64,000 bases of DNA from Treponema brennaborense DSM 12168 (GTDB lineage Bacteria > Spirochaetota > Spirochaetia > Treponematales > Treponemataceae). The notes below the pieces were generated by a model. The model ran no database searches, was not told the origin of the DNA, and saw nothing but the letters and a program-made list of their open reading frames with translations. Positions 43,897 to 53,359 of the stretch are shown one piece after another; position 1 is the stretch's first letter; each line of letters opens with the position of its first letter. The translations under genes were made by a program, and so were the position numbers. Where the stretch lies: positions 620,001 through 684,000 of the forward strand of contig NC_015500.1 of NCBI RefSeq assembly GCF_000212415.1, written 5' to 3'.

Positions 43897-45417
43897 TCAG
43901 TTCGCCGTTGCCAGATGCATGATTTTTTCCTGAGTGGCGTCCGCGCCGCTCAGTTCGCCCGCGATCACACCGCCTGAAACGACGTATATGCGGTCGCTCA
44001 TACCGAGTATTTCCGGTAATTCGGACGATATCATGATGATGCTCATGCCCTGTTCGACCAGCGTGTTCATGAGCGTGTAAATCTCGTATTTTGCGCCGAC
44101 GTCTATTCCGCGCGTCGGTTCGTCGAGAATCAGAATATCGGGCTTTACCATAAGCCATTTTGCCAGCGACACTTTCTGCTGGTTTCCGCCGGAAAGTTTG
44201 TTGACTTTCGCATCTATCGAGGGCGTTTTGATTTTGAGTTCTTGGCGATATTTTTCACTCACCGTGATTTCCCGGTTTTTGTCGATGATATTGTTTTTTA
44301 CCAGCTGCTTGAGCGACGCGATCGTTATGTTCTGTTTAACGTCCTGCTCGAGAATCAGGCCGTCTCTCTTGCGGTCTTCCGACACGTACGCGAAGCCGTG
44401 TGCGATGGCGTCTTTTGAGTGTCTGAAATCGACCGGTTTGCCGAACAGGAGCGCCGTTCCTTCCACTTTGTATTTACGCGGATTGCCGAATACGCTCAGC
44501 GCGAATTCCGTCCGTCCGGCGCCCATCAGTCCCGCCAGTCCCAGAATTTCTCCCCTGCGGACGTTCAAATCGATGCCTTTCAGCAATTGGCGGGAAATGT
44601 TGTAGTCGTAGACTTTCCAGTCTTTTACTTCAAAAACGACGTCGCCTCTGTCGGCGTGCGCACGCTTCGGATAGATGTTTTTTATTTCGCGGCCCACCAT
44701 GTGTTTGATGATGATTTCTTCGCTCAGTTCCGCGCGCGGCAGCGTGGCGACCGTCCGTCCGTCTCTGAGTATCGTAACCGTATCCGCGATTTTCAGCACT
44801 TCTTTCAGTTTGTGCGATATCATGATGCAGGTTACGCCCTGTTTTTTCAGGTTCAGTATCAGTTCCAGCAGGTTTTCGCTGTCGTCTTCGTTCAGTGAAG
44901 ACGTCGGTTCGTCCAAAATGAGTATGCGGATGTTTTTGCTGAGCGCTTTTGCGATTTCAATAAGCTGCTGTTTTCCGGTGCCCAAGTTTTTTATCTGCGT
45001 GCCCGGGTCGACGTCGAGTCCCACTTTCGCAAGCTGCTGCTGTGCCCGGATGATGGTTTCGTTCCAATCGATGGAACCGTTTTTCTTTTTGATTTCATGA
45101 CCGAGGTAGATGTTTTCGTATACCGACAGTTCGCTTATGAGCGCCAGTTCCTGATAGATGATCGCAAGGCCCGCTCGTTCGCTGTCTTTGATCGTTTTAT
45201 ACGTTTGTACTTCCCCGTCGATAATGACTTGGCCTTCGTAGGTTCCGTACGGATGCACTCCCGACAGGACTTTCATCAGCGTCGATTTTCCGGCGCCGTT
45301 TTCTCCGACCAGAAAATGGATTTCGCCTTCGGCAACTTTGAACGTTACGTCGTCAAGCGCTTTTACTCCGGGAAATTCTTTTACTATGTGAGCCATTTCA
45401 AGAATGTTTTTGCCCAT
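43897..45417 (-). CDS. gguA: Sugar ABC transporter ATPase, GguA/XylG-like
   Basis: The 506-residue protein holds two ABC modules. The first has GENGAGKSTLMKVLSG, LGTGKQQLIEIAKAL and ILDEPTSSLNE; the second has degenerate Walker A (GLAGLMGAGRTEFA) and intact LSGGNQQKVSLAKWL and ILDEPTRGIDVGAKYEIY. This is the sugar-importer (CUT2) arrangement. AGAGG lies upstream of the ATG. Confidence 0.94.
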   Translation of the reverse strand: MGKNILEMAHIVKEFPGVKALDDVTFKVAEGEIHFLVGENGAGKSTLMKVLSGVHPYGTYEGQVIIDGEVQTYKTIKDSERAGLAIIYQELALISELSVYENIYLGHEIKKKNGSIDWNETIIRAQQQLAKVGLDVDPGTQIKNLGTGKQQLIEIAKALSKNIRILILDEPTSSLNEDDSENLLELILNLKKQGVTCIMISHKLKEVLKIADTVTILRDGRTVATLPRAELSEEIIIKHMVGREIKNIYPKRAHADRGDVVFEVKDWKVYDYNISRQLLKGIDLNVRRGEILGLAGLMGAGRTEFALSVFGNPRKYKVEGTALLFGKPVDFRHSKDAIAHGFAYVSEDRKRDGLILEQDVKQNITIASLKQLVKNNIIDKNREITVSEKYRQELKIKTPSIDAKVNKLSGGNQQKVSLAKWLMVKPDILILDEPTRGIDVGAKYEIYTLMNTLVEQGMSIIMISSELPEILGMSDRIYVVSGGVIAGELSGADATQEKIMHLATAN

Positions 45418-45496
45418 TACCAGTCCTCTTTTGATTTTGAACCGGAACCGGCAGGCTGCCGATTCCGGTAGGTGATTTCATTTCAGCAGTGTTTAC

Positions 45497-46597
45497 TTAG
45501 AATTTTAAATTGCGCGCGCCGTTGTAATCGGCTTCAACAAGCAGTTTGATGTTGTCTTTGGTAATGACGGTTACGGCGGTTTGTTTGGCGGGAATCTGTT
45601 TGCTGCCGTTGTCGTAGGAAGAGGACGTTGAAGGTTTTTTGCCTGCAAGGATGTCCGTGGTCATGGCGATGGCGTCCGCCGCGAGCGTACTGGTGTTCTT
45701 CCACACGGTCATAGACTGTTTGCCGTCGGCGATGTACTGCGCGGAAGCGAATTCGGCGTCCTGACCGGTAATGTAGAAAGACGTTACGTCGGGATCTTTG
45801 GAAAACTCGTCCGCGATAGCGCGCGCCGTGCCGTCGTTCGGAGCGAGGATGTACACGCCGCCTTTATCGGCAGTTTTGGCTACCGTCAGGTTGTCCGCGG
45901 CCTTTTTCTTTGCGATGTCGAAGTTCCAGTCGGTCGTAACTTGGTTGATGATGTCGGCCAATTCGGTGCGGGACAGTTTGGTTTTGTTCTGCAGCGCGAC
46001 TGCTTTATCCGAGTTTTTGATTACGAACGTACCGTCCGCAATTTTGGGCTGCAGGACTGACCAGGCGCCTTCAAAGAAGATGAACGCGTTGTTGTCCGAT
46101 GCCGCTCCCGCGTACAGATACAACGGTACGCCTTTTTTGCCGGGTGTCAGTTTGTCGATGAGGAATTGTCCCTGAGCGACTCCGACGGAAAAGCTGTCGA
46201 ACGTTACGTAATAATCGACGGCGGCGGTATCGGTGATGAGCCGGTCGTAGCAGATGACCGTTACGCCGTCTTTTTTTGCCGCTTCAACGGCTGCCGCGGC
46301 GGCGGTTGCGTCGTGCGGGCAGATGATCAGAATCTTGATTCCTTTGTTAAGGAGCGCTTCGACGTTCTGCTTTTCCTTGTTGGAATCGCCCTGACTGAAC
46401 AGCAGCTGTACCGACGCTTTGCCTTCAAGCAATTTGAGAAATTGCGTTTCGTCCTGAATCCAGCGCGGTTCGTCTTTCGTGGGTAAAACGATGCCGACTT
46501 CAATCTTTGCGGATTCTTTTGCTCCGCCGGCAAAGACCGGCAGCGTTAACGCCGTCAGTATAAGCATACCGAGGATCGCCTTCACACTCTTTTTCAT
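45497..46597 (-). CDS. chvE: Periplasmic sugar-binding protein, ChvE-like
   Basis: The 366 residues have a cleaved signal peptide (FAGG at the end) and a type I periplasmic-binding fold: IEVGIVLPTKDEPRWIQDETQF, the early R-W ligand residues, ICPHDATAAAAAVEAAKKDGV, CYDRLI, and late GQDAEFASAQYIADGKQSMTVWKN. This pattern is the multiple-monosaccharide (ChvE/MmsE) group. AGGAG precedes the ATG. Adjacent gguA and gguB complete the importer. Confidence 0.93.
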   Translation of the reverse strand: MKKSVKAILGMLILTALTLPVFAGGAKESAKIEVGIVLPTKDEPRWIQDETQFLKLLEGKASVQLLFSQGDSNKEKQNVEALLNKGIKILIICPHDATAAAAAVEAAKKDGVTVICYDRLITDTAAVDYYVTFDSFSVGVAQGQFLIDKLTPGKKGVPLYLYAGAASDNNAFIFFEGAWSVLQPKIADGTFVIKNSDKAVALQNKTKLSRTELADIINQVTTDWNFDIAKKKAADNLTVAKTADKGGVYILAPNDGTARAIADEFSKDPDVTSFYITGQDAEFASAQYIADGKQSMTVWKNTSTLAADAIAMTTDILAGKKPSTSSSYDNGSKQIPAKQTAVTVITKDNIKLLVEADYNGARNLKF

Positions 46598-46620
46598 ATG
46601 TGTCTCCTATAAAAAACGTC

Positions 46621-46646
46621 TGCATGATCGTTTTTTTAATCATGCA
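46621..46646. promoter_or_regulatory. Perfect inverted repeat in the chvE leader
   Basis: TGCATGAT (46621-46628) and ATCATGCA (46639-46646) face each other over 10 nt. On the minus strand a TATACT (46652-46657) lies just upstream, so the repeat covers the start point and early leader. It could be an operator or a leader hairpin. Confidence 0.6.
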
Positions 46647-46849
46647 AGTTCAGTATAGAATATAGTTTTTCCGGTAACGGGAAAAATTCTGTCCGTTTTT
46701 ATGATAAAAGGAAAAAGGCCGCGCGGGTGCATCGTTTTGCCGAACCTGCTCTGGAAAAAAATGAGGTCAAAATAAAACAGACGGGGCGCGGCGGTTACTC
46801 GATGCCGCGGCGTTTTCGGTACAGGCGGCGTTATTCGGTGCCGCGGCGG

Positions 46850-47923
46850 TTATTTGCCGTTCCGGTACACGTCTTCCCGGCTGTGAAAACCCGAATCGAC
46901 GATAACGTCGTCGATATTGCCGCTCGTTACCAGAACCGGCGCAAGGAACACTGCCGGAACCCGTTTGGCGCCGTTGTCGATCGATTCGGTAACGCCGTCC
47001 AGTTCCGCCGCCGGCACGCCCGACGCGAGCAGATACGCATACGTCGCCGCTTTTTGCGCCAGTTCCGTTATCGGCTTATACACCGTCGCTGCCTGAGTGC
47101 CGGCTGCGATGCGCTGACACGCGGCGATGTCCGCATCCTGTCCGACGACGGGTACGGTCGTTCCGAGCCGGTGTTCGGAAAGCGCTTTGAGCACCGATTC
47201 GGCGACGGCGTCGTTTCCGCAGATAACGGCGTCGGGAATCAGATTCAGTTCGAGCAGTTCCGACATTTTACGGTACGAAAGGTCGTAATTCCAGTCCGTC
47301 GTATAATATTTGAATTGCACGCTGACCGGTCTGCCGTCGAGTGCGTCGCGGACGCCCGTATCGATCAGAGCCATATTGTAGTCTTCTTCCGCGCCGTATA
47401 TGCAGTAATAGGCGCCTTTCGGGCGCAGGCGCAGCAGCGCTTCGGCCATCAGAAAACCGACTTGTCTGCTGTCGATCGTCAGATACAGCGAAACGTCCGC
47501 GTTCCGTATCAGTCGGTCGTATGAAACGACGGGAATGCCTTTGCTGCGGGCGCGCTGTACTACGGCGGTGAGCGCGTCGGCGTTTTTGGGGACTATTACC
47601 AATACGTCGACGCCGCGGTCTATGAGGTACTGGATTTGACTGCACTGTGCTTCCTGATCGTTGCCCGCGTTTTGTACGATAACGTCCGCACCCAACGCGC
47701 GCGCGGTGTCCCTGAAAATGTCGCAATCGCGCCGCCATCGCTCTATGATAAACGTGTCGATCGAAAAGCCTATCGTTACTCTTTTTTCCGCCGCCTGATC
47801 CGATTGTTTTTTTCGGGAGTCGGGTTTCAAAAAACAGCCGCTGCCCGTGCAGACTATCATGCATATGAGTCCCGTTATAAAAACGGACGTACGCGTACGG
47901 GGGTGTCCTGCCGAGCTTTTCAT
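46850..47923 (-). CDS. Second sugar-binding lipoprotein, XylF-like
   Basis: The 357-residue protein has a signal peptide with lipobox GSGC and a type I binding fold: ITIGFSID-like start, QIQYLIDRGVDVLVIVPKNADAL, VVSYDRLI, CGNDAVAESVLKALSE, GQDADIAACQRIAAGTQAATVYKPI. It is a paralogue of the ChvE-like protein and closer to D-xylose-binding proteins. It may feed the same importer or be a sensing decoy. The 3' flank has degenerate CGCGGCGGTTA repeats. Confidence 0.9.
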   Translation of the reverse strand: MKSSAGHPRTRTSVFITGLICMIVCTGSGCFLKPDSRKKQSDQAAEKRVTIGFSIDTFIIERWRRDCDIFRDTARALGADVIVQNAGNDQEAQCSQIQYLIDRGVDVLVIVPKNADALTAVVQRARSKGIPVVSYDRLIRNADVSLYLTIDSRQVGFLMAEALLRLRPKGAYYCIYGAEEDYNMALIDTGVRDALDGRPVSVQFKYYTTDWNYDLSYRKMSELLELNLIPDAVICGNDAVAESVLKALSEHRLGTTVPVVGQDADIAACQRIAAGTQAATVYKPITELAQKAATYAYLLASGVPAAELDGVTESIDNGAKRVPAVFLAPVLVTSGNIDDVIVDSGFHSREDVYRNGK

Positions 47924-47927
47924 ACGT

Positions 47928-48097
47928 TCTCCTGATAAAAAGGCAAGGAGGAAATGTCAATTTCCGGCTTGGCTTTTTACGCAGCTTCGCAGTAAAGCGA
48001 GAAGCTGCACTTGATAAGAAAGTTTGCAACGCAAACTTATGAAAGATACAAACCGACGATATTGCAGACGGTTTGTATCTTACTCTCCTGATAAAAA
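47928..48097. repeat. Four-hairpin element flanked by 14-bp direct repeats
   Basis: TCTCCTGATAAAAA occurs at 47928-47941 and 48084-48097. Between them lie four hairpins: GGAAAT/ATTTCC (47950-47965), GCAGCTTC/GAAGCTGC (47981-48008), AAGTTTGC/GCAAACTT (48020-48038), and a 13-bp stem AAGATACAAACCG/CGGTTTGTATCTT (48043-48081). The left direct repeat is the ribosome-site region of the XylF-like gene. Confidence 0.88.
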
Positions 48098-48126
48098 CTT
48101 TGTGTAAAAACGCCGCGCCGTTTGTT

Positions 48127-49695
48127 TCATTCGCTGCCGCCGCCGTCGTTCGGTATTGAGGTACGATATTCCGTCGGCGTGAGACCGAATTTTCGGCGGA
48201 ATAATTTGCTGAAATAATTCTGATCCGGATACCCGATCCGGTAACTGATTTCTTTTATGCTGTATCCGCCGTGCCGCAGCAGCTCTTTGCCTTTTTCCAA
48301 GCGCAGTTCGGTTACGTAATCGATAAACTTTGAACCCGTTTCGTCTTTGAACAGTTTGCTCAGATAAAACGGATTTACGTGTGCGAGCCGGGCCGTCTGT
48401 TCCAGGGAAATTTCGTTTCCGATATTGTCCTTGATAAAATCCTGCACTTTTTCGATTATCGGATTCAATTTTGCAGTCCGGCTTTCGTACAGGATAAACG
48501 TGCATTCGAGCAATTGCGGCAGTACGTAGGCCGTTATCTGGGAAAAAGACGCGCAGTCTGCCAGAATGCTGAACGTGTTTGCAAAAGCCGGCAGATCCGC
48601 GTATCCTTTGCGGACTTCCGCTGCACAGTTGCGTGCGTTCACCAATATTCTGAAGCAGGCGTTTTTAACCGCGTCGAACGGAATCGCCGCCGTCCGTACC
48701 AGCGCTTTCCAGCGATCAAAGTAAATCTTTACGCCGGAAACGTCGCCCGCGGCAACCCGGCTCAGCAGCTGCTGTTCCGAATGGAGTTCCGCTTTCAAAT
48801 ACGGCTCGCTTTTCGTCTGGCTCGCGTCGGCAAAGCCTATGCCGCCGGCCGTATCCGTTTTGTTCAGCGTTTCGAGCGCCTCGTTATACGCGCAGACGGT
48901 TTGCCCGATATCCGTTTTAATCGAACTGACGCCGAGGCGCACCGCGGCGCCCAAACGCAGCGCGAGCTGCCGGTATACGGTTCTGAGCGTCTCCCGCACG
49001 GGATCCTCGGGATTGCACGGTATGAAGACGGCGATCCGGTTCATCATGAACGAACCGACGATCCCCTGCAACGATGCCTGAAAAAGGTCGCGGACGTGCG
49101 TATACGCTTCGTATTTATTTTTTGCGGAGGTTTCCGGCAATTCGAGGCAGCAGAAATAGTACGAATCTTCCGTAATTTTAAAATATTCAAGGTATCCTTG
49201 CAGGTTCCGCGTTTCCGCGGATGCGAATATGGACGAATAAATGAAGTCGCTTTCCACGATGGACGAGACGAAGCTGAGTTTTTTGCGTATTTCGATGTCG
49301 GCCGAAAGGTTTTCCCGTTCGGCGTCGATACGGCTCATCGCGTTGCGTACCGTCTGCGTTATGATGTTCCGGTTTACCGGTTTGGTCAAATATCGGTAAG
49401 CACCGAGCGCCAGCGCTTCCTGCGCATATTGGAAGCGGTCGAACGCGCTCAAAATGACGACGATCGTTCCCGGATTCGATCGTTTGATTTCGGCGACGGC
49501 TTCAAGTCCGTTCAGACCGGGCATATTGATGTCCATAAACACGATGTCTATTTTCTGTGTCTGGCAGAGCGCGAGTGCGTCGGTACCCGACTGCGCCGTG
49601 TAAATACACAGCTGGGACGGAAAATTCTTTTCCAGAATAAAGGTCAGCGAATCTATGACGATTCGTTCATCATCAGTAAGCAGTATTTTATACAT
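48127..49695 (-). CDS. YesN-type response regulator with AraC output
   Basis: The 522 residues comprise a receiver (LTDDERIV, phosphoacceptor D in IVFMDINMPG, K in TKPVNRN), a long middle region (about 140-410) typical of YesN proteins, and a C-terminal AraC-type double HTH (LSKLFKDETGSKFIDYVTELRLEKGKELL, IGYPDQNYFSKLFRRKFG). Its start overlaps the kinase gene by 8 bp. It most likely activates the sugar-binding and ABC genes downstream. Confidence 0.93.
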   Translation of the reverse strand: MYKILLTDDERIVIDSLTFILEKNFPSQLCIYTAQSGTDALALCQTQKIDIVFMDINMPGLNGLEAVAEIKRSNPGTIVVILSAFDRFQYAQEALALGAYRYLTKPVNRNIITQTVRNAMSRIDAERENLSADIEIRKKLSFVSSIVESDFIYSSIFASAETRNLQGYLEYFKITEDSYYFCCLELPETSAKNKYEAYTHVRDLFQASLQGIVGSFMMNRIAVFIPCNPEDPVRETLRTVYRQLALRLGAAVRLGVSSIKTDIGQTVCAYNEALETLNKTDTAGGIGFADASQTKSEPYLKAELHSEQQLLSRVAAGDVSGVKIYFDRWKALVRTAAIPFDAVKNACFRILVNARNCAAEVRKGYADLPAFANTFSILADCASFSQITAYVLPQLLECTFILYESRTAKLNPIIEKVQDFIKDNIGNEISLEQTARLAHVNPFYLSKLFKDETGSKFIDYVTELRLEKGKELLRHGGYSIKEISYRIGYPDQNYFSKLFRRKFGLTPTEYRTSIPNDGGGSE

Positions 49696-51166
49696 TCCGT
49701 ATCCTTATGATAAAAACCGTACCGCCGCCGGCGGCTTCGGCAATGTCGAACACGTCGTCCGTTTGATAGTACGTGCGCAGCCGGGTTACGACGTTGTCCA
49801 AGCCGATGCCGGTTCCGCCCGTTCCGTCCTGCGGCCGTTTCTGCACCGGTCCCGGATTTCCGGAGAGCAGGCGCTGCCGTTCCTGCGGCGGAAAGCCGCA
49901 GCCGTTGTCGGCGATCGTAACGCAGACCGTTTCCGTTTCGCCTTCAGTTAGGGAATATACGCGGAGCGTTATCTTTCCGCCCGACGACACGTCCGCCAGT
50001 CCGTGCCGGATGCAGTTTTCGACTAACGGCTGCAGTGTCATGGACGGTATGCGCCGCCGCAGATCGGCGCATTCTATTTCCTTTTCAAAATCGAATTTGG
50101 AGGTGAAGCGGACTTTCATGATGTAAACGTAATTGTCGACCAGCGCGAGTTCTTCCTGCAGCGTCGTGTCCTGACCGGTCCGGCTCAAATTGTAACGGTA
50201 AAAATCGGAAGCCTGCTCAAGGAACCGGCACGTTCTGTCAGAACCTTCCAGCATCGCAAGCTGTGCGCCGGTATTGAACGTGTTGAACAAAAAGTGGGGA
50301 TTTATCTGCGCCTGCAGCGCTTTCAGCTGCGCGTCCTGATACAGGGCGGTCATCTTCGATTCGCGCTCACGCAGTTCCGCTTCGTTTATCGCTTTTTCCC
50401 AGATGGTGTCTATGTATTCCCTGATGCTGACGATCATACGGTTGAACGCGCGGCAAATATTGCCGATTTCATCCTGCTTGTCGTATGAAAACAGCGGAAT
50501 GTCGAAATTCCGTTCGGCAAGCTGATGGGCGGCGTCCGATATTTCGACGAGCGGCTGCGTGATTCTTGAAACCAGCATGTATATCAGCACCGTGTTGAGC
50601 ACGATGATAAGCAGTATGATGCTCGCACAGTTTTTCATTATGTCCGAAACGGTTTCGAGCAGCTGATTGTAGCGCGTGATGTTGTTCCTGAAATAGAGCG
50701 TGCTGAGCTCCGAGACGGCTTCCGTAAGCAGGGAAAACGATTTCATCGCATGAATATAATTGCCGTCCGCCTCGCGGTTTTTGTTTGCCCGGCGCGCGTA
50801 TACGGCTTTATCCGCGTATCCGATAAAACTTTCGGTAAACCGCAGTATGGAATATTCTTTTTGCCCGATCAGTTCGACGGACGGTTTGCCGCAGAGAATC
50901 GCCGGATGCGATTCGAGTTTCGAGCGGAAGCTGTAATAGTTGTCGATGCTTTCGTACGTGCGCAGTTTCATGTATGATTCCAGCGACAATTCCGTCTGCG
51001 CGAGCAGCGCGTAATACGCGTCCAATTCCGAATTCGTCTTGTAAGAAACGGCGACGGAACGTACGACCGCGCTCACGATGACCGCGACGTACAGAATGAG
51101 AACGCACATGATGCAAAAAGAGAGAAAAAACGATCTCAGAAGTCTGCTGCGAATGCTCGTTTTCAT
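49688..51166 (-). CDS. YesM-type sensor histidine kinase
   Basis: The 492-residue kinase has membrane segments near 8-32 and 180-205, an extracytoplasmic helical domain between them, HAMP, and a His_kinase domain with phosphoacceptor NPHFLFNTFNTGAQLA and ATPase ADNGCGFPPQER. It pairs with the YesN-type regulator. The start overlaps the stop of the upstream binding-protein gene as ATGA, which implies a sensor complex made in a fixed ratio. Confidence 0.93.
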   Translation of the reverse strand: MKTSIRSRLLRSFFLSFCIMCVLILYVAVIVSAVVRSVAVSYKTNSELDAYYALLAQTELSLESYMKLRTYESIDNYYSFRSKLESHPAILCGKPSVELIGQKEYSILRFTESFIGYADKAVYARRANKNREADGNYIHAMKSFSLLTEAVSELSTLYFRNNITRYNQLLETVSDIMKNCASIILLIIVLNTVLIYMLVSRITQPLVEISDAAHQLAERNFDIPLFSYDKQDEIGNICRAFNRMIVSIREYIDTIWEKAINEAELRERESKMTALYQDAQLKALQAQINPHFLFNTFNTGAQLAMLEGSDRTCRFLEQASDFYRYNLSRTGQDTTLQEELALVDNYVYIMKVRFTSKFDFEKEIECADLRRRIPSMTLQPLVENCIRHGLADVSSGGKITLRVYSLTEGETETVCVTIADNGCGFPPQERQRLLSGNPGPVQKRPQDGTGGTGIGLDNVVTRLRTYYQTDDVFDIAEAAGGGTVFIIRIRNV

Positions 51167-52149
51167 CGTCGGTTCGCTCCGTTCAGCACGCGTATCGTAG
51201 GCGCGGCGGGGAGGCCTTCGTATCCGTTCTCGTTCCGGCGGAACAGCGCGGCGACCGCCTGTTCGCCGATTTCTTCGGCGTCTACGGAAATCACGGTGTG
51301 GATGATGCCCCGGTCGAGGTATTTTTGCGTTTCACTGTTTTCATATAAGCCGATGATCGTGATTCGCTCCGTCATGTTGAAATCGATCACCGTCTGTGCG
51401 GCGAAGACCGTATCGTCCGCCGAAAAGCAGACGACGGCGCTGCCGGCTTCCATTTCGGCGATTTCGCTCCGTATCCGCTGGTTCCGCCCGCCCGGTTCCG
51501 CGCCGTTTTTGCCGCTCAGTATCCGTATCTGCGGCGCGTACGGCGGAACGAACGTTTCCCGCACGGCGGCGAGCATTTTGCGGACGGTCGCTTTGTTTTT
51601 GTCCGTGTTTTCGATCGCATATATGATGTTCGGGCGCGGCTCCACGCCGAGTATCGTGCGCGCTACGGTGTGCCCCAATTCGGCCGTGTCTGCGCCGATG
51701 AAATAAACGCCGCCGTTTTTTTCATTATCAGTCCCGACGACTGCCACTGCAACGTTCGTGTTCCGGACGGTAACCGGTTCGGTAACGACGATGTTTTCAT
51801 CCTCCGTATAAACGATGATGCCGTCGGCGCAGACGTACGCCGCGTAATCGAGCAGGGATTGTATCGATACGTTCTGTGCCAGCGTTGTAGGCGTGAGCAA
51901 TTCCACTGCGGCGTCGTACGATTCGGCGGCGCGGGCGGCTCCTTCGTACAGTTTTTGCAGAAAATCCGCGTCTTCCCGTGTTCCCGCGACCAGCAGATGA
52001 TACGAGCGCTGTCCGCCGTCTCCGGAACGCGCGGCGGTTCCCGCCGTTCGTATGATGATGTTCGTGTAATACGCCGTAAAGCAGCCTACCGCGGCAATCA
52101 GGACCGCGATGAATATGAGGATATAACCGGAATACTTTTTCATATGCAT
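51163..52149 (-). CDS. Membrane-anchored periplasmic sugar sensor
   Basis: The 328 residues have an N-terminal anchor (about 6-30, with a possible relaxed lipobox AVGC) and a LacI/RbsB-type binding fold: YHLLVAGTREDADFLQKLYEGA, YVCADGIIVYTED, VAVVGTDNEKNGGVYFIGAD, GLYENSETQKYLDRGII. Position at the head of a kinase-regulator operon suggests it presents bound sugar to the kinase, like the XylFII-LytS-YesN arrangement of clostridia. It differs from the transport-type binding proteins downstream. A second ATG lies two codons in. Confidence 0.85.
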   Translation of the reverse strand: MHMKKYSGYILIFIAVLIAAVGCFTAYYTNIIIRTAGTAARSGDGGQRSYHLLVAGTREDADFLQKLYEGAARAAESYDAAVELLTPTTLAQNVSIQSLLDYAAYVCADGIIVYTEDENIVVTEPVTVRNTNVAVAVVGTDNEKNGGVYFIGADTAELGHTVARTILGVEPRPNIIYAIENTDKNKATVRKMLAAVRETFVPPYAPQIRILSGKNGAEPGGRNQRIRSEIAEMEAGSAVVCFSADDTVFAAQTVIDFNMTERITIIGLYENSETQKYLDRGIIHTVISVDAEEIGEQAVAALFRRNENGYEGLPAAPTIRVLNGANRR

Positions 52150-52350
52150 AACAATTCTCTCGTTGCCGTATATCGTATGATACCATATGATTTTTTATCC
52201 TGCAACAAAAAAGGACGTTCGGTCAAAGCGCGCTTTCTTGTGCACGAACTGCGAGGTCGTATATACTGAAACCGTGTATACTGATCAGAGTGCGGGGCGG
52301 TAAAAACGGAGCGTTGATGCGGCCGTTTCCGCCGTCGCCGCGGAGGAACT

Positions 52351-53208
52351 ATGGAGTGGTTTGACCGAATGAACGATGCCGTTTCGTATATCGAAACGCA
52401 TCTGACCGAGACCGTCAGGTATGAGGAAGCGGCGCGGATTGCGTGCTGTTCGACTTTTCATTTTCAGCGGATGTTCGCGTATATTGCGGGAGTTCCTCTT
52501 TCCGAATATATCCGCCGCCGGAAAATGTCTTTGGCAGCCGTCGAGTTACAGAACGGCCGGAAAATCATCGACGTGGCGCTTGCGTACGGCTACGAGTCGC
52601 CGACGGCGTTCAACCGTGCGTTCAAAAGCGTTCACGGCATGGTTCCGTCGGCCGCCAAAAAACGCGGCGTATCGGTAAAATCGTTTCCCCGAATCACGTT
52701 TCAATTTTCCATAAAAGGAGACACCGTCATGGAATACAGAATCGAAACGAAGGGCGCGCGGCGAATCGTAGGCGTTTCGTGCGCACTGGACAAGGATTTG
52801 GAAAAAAACTTTGCGCAAGTTCCCAAAATGTGGATGAAAGCGTCTTTGCTCGGCACGGTGAAAAAGCTGGCGGCGCTGCAGAACGACCCTGAACTGCCCG
52901 GCATTTTGGGCGTCAGTTTTTGTACCGGCGACGACGAATGGCGGTATTACATCGCGGCCGCAACGGACAAGAGTGCGCCGGGAAAATTTGAAACGCGTGA
53001 AATTCCCGCCGCCACCTGGGCAATTTTTTCGGGGGAAGGTCCCAGTCAGGGAATTCAGGAACTTGAAAAACGTATCGTAACCGAATGGCTGCCGGATTCC
53101 GGCTGGGAATACGGTTCGGCGCCGGACATCGAAGTCTATCTGACGCCGAATCCCAAACACGCCCGGTACGAAGTGTGGATTCCCGTCGTAAAAAAAGTGG
53201 CCGACTGA
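52351..53208 (+). CDS. AraC regulator fused to GyrI-like effector domain
   Basis: The 285-residue protein has an N-terminal AraC HTH pair (ETVRYEEAARIACCSTFHFQRMFAYIAG, DVALAYGYESPTAFNRAFKSVHG) and a C-terminal GyrI/BmrR-like ligand domain (RRIVGVSC, AATWAIFSGEGP, EVYLTPNP, YEVWIPV). This order is that of the MarA/Rob-like small-molecule regulators. GGAGG precedes the ATG. Upstream, two TATACT hexamers (52262, 52277) offer promoters. No target gene is obvious; the neighbours are on the opposite strand. Confidence 0.9.
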   Translation: MEWFDRMNDAVSYIETHLTETVRYEEAARIACCSTFHFQRMFAYIAGVPLSEYIRRRKMSLAAVELQNGRKIIDVALAYGYESPTAFNRAFKSVHGMVPSAAKKRGVSVKSFPRITFQFSIKGDTVMEYRIETKGARRIVGVSCALDKDLEKNFAQVPKMWMKASLLGTVKKLAALQNDPELPGILGVSFCTGDDEWRYYIAAATDKSAPGKFETREIPAATWAIFSGEGPSQGIQELEKRIVTEWLPDSGWEYGSAPDIEVYLTPNPKHARYEVWIPVVKKVAD

Positions 53209-53229
53209 CGGTTTTAATGCCGCCGTTCG

Positions 53230-53346
53230 CCGCTATCGCGGGCGCTGCCGCTGCTGCCGTGGGCGCTGCGTAACCGCTGCCGGTGGTAACCGCCGCTGCT
53301 GCCGCTGCTGCCGCCGTGGGCGCTGCTGCCGGTGGTAACCGCCGCC
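53230..53346. repeat. GC-rich tandem repeats after the AraC gene
   Basis: GCTGCCGGTGGTAACCGCCG occurs at 53277-53296 and 53326-53345 (49-bp period), with GCCGTGGGCGCTGC and GCTGCTGCC runs between. Confidence 0.85.
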
Positions 53347-53359
53347 GGTTTCCCGCCGC

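Noticed and set aside
48379-49710. A 443-codon plus-strand frame opposite the YesN-type regulator
   Set aside because: Antisense shadow; receiver and AraC motifs are clear on the minus strand.
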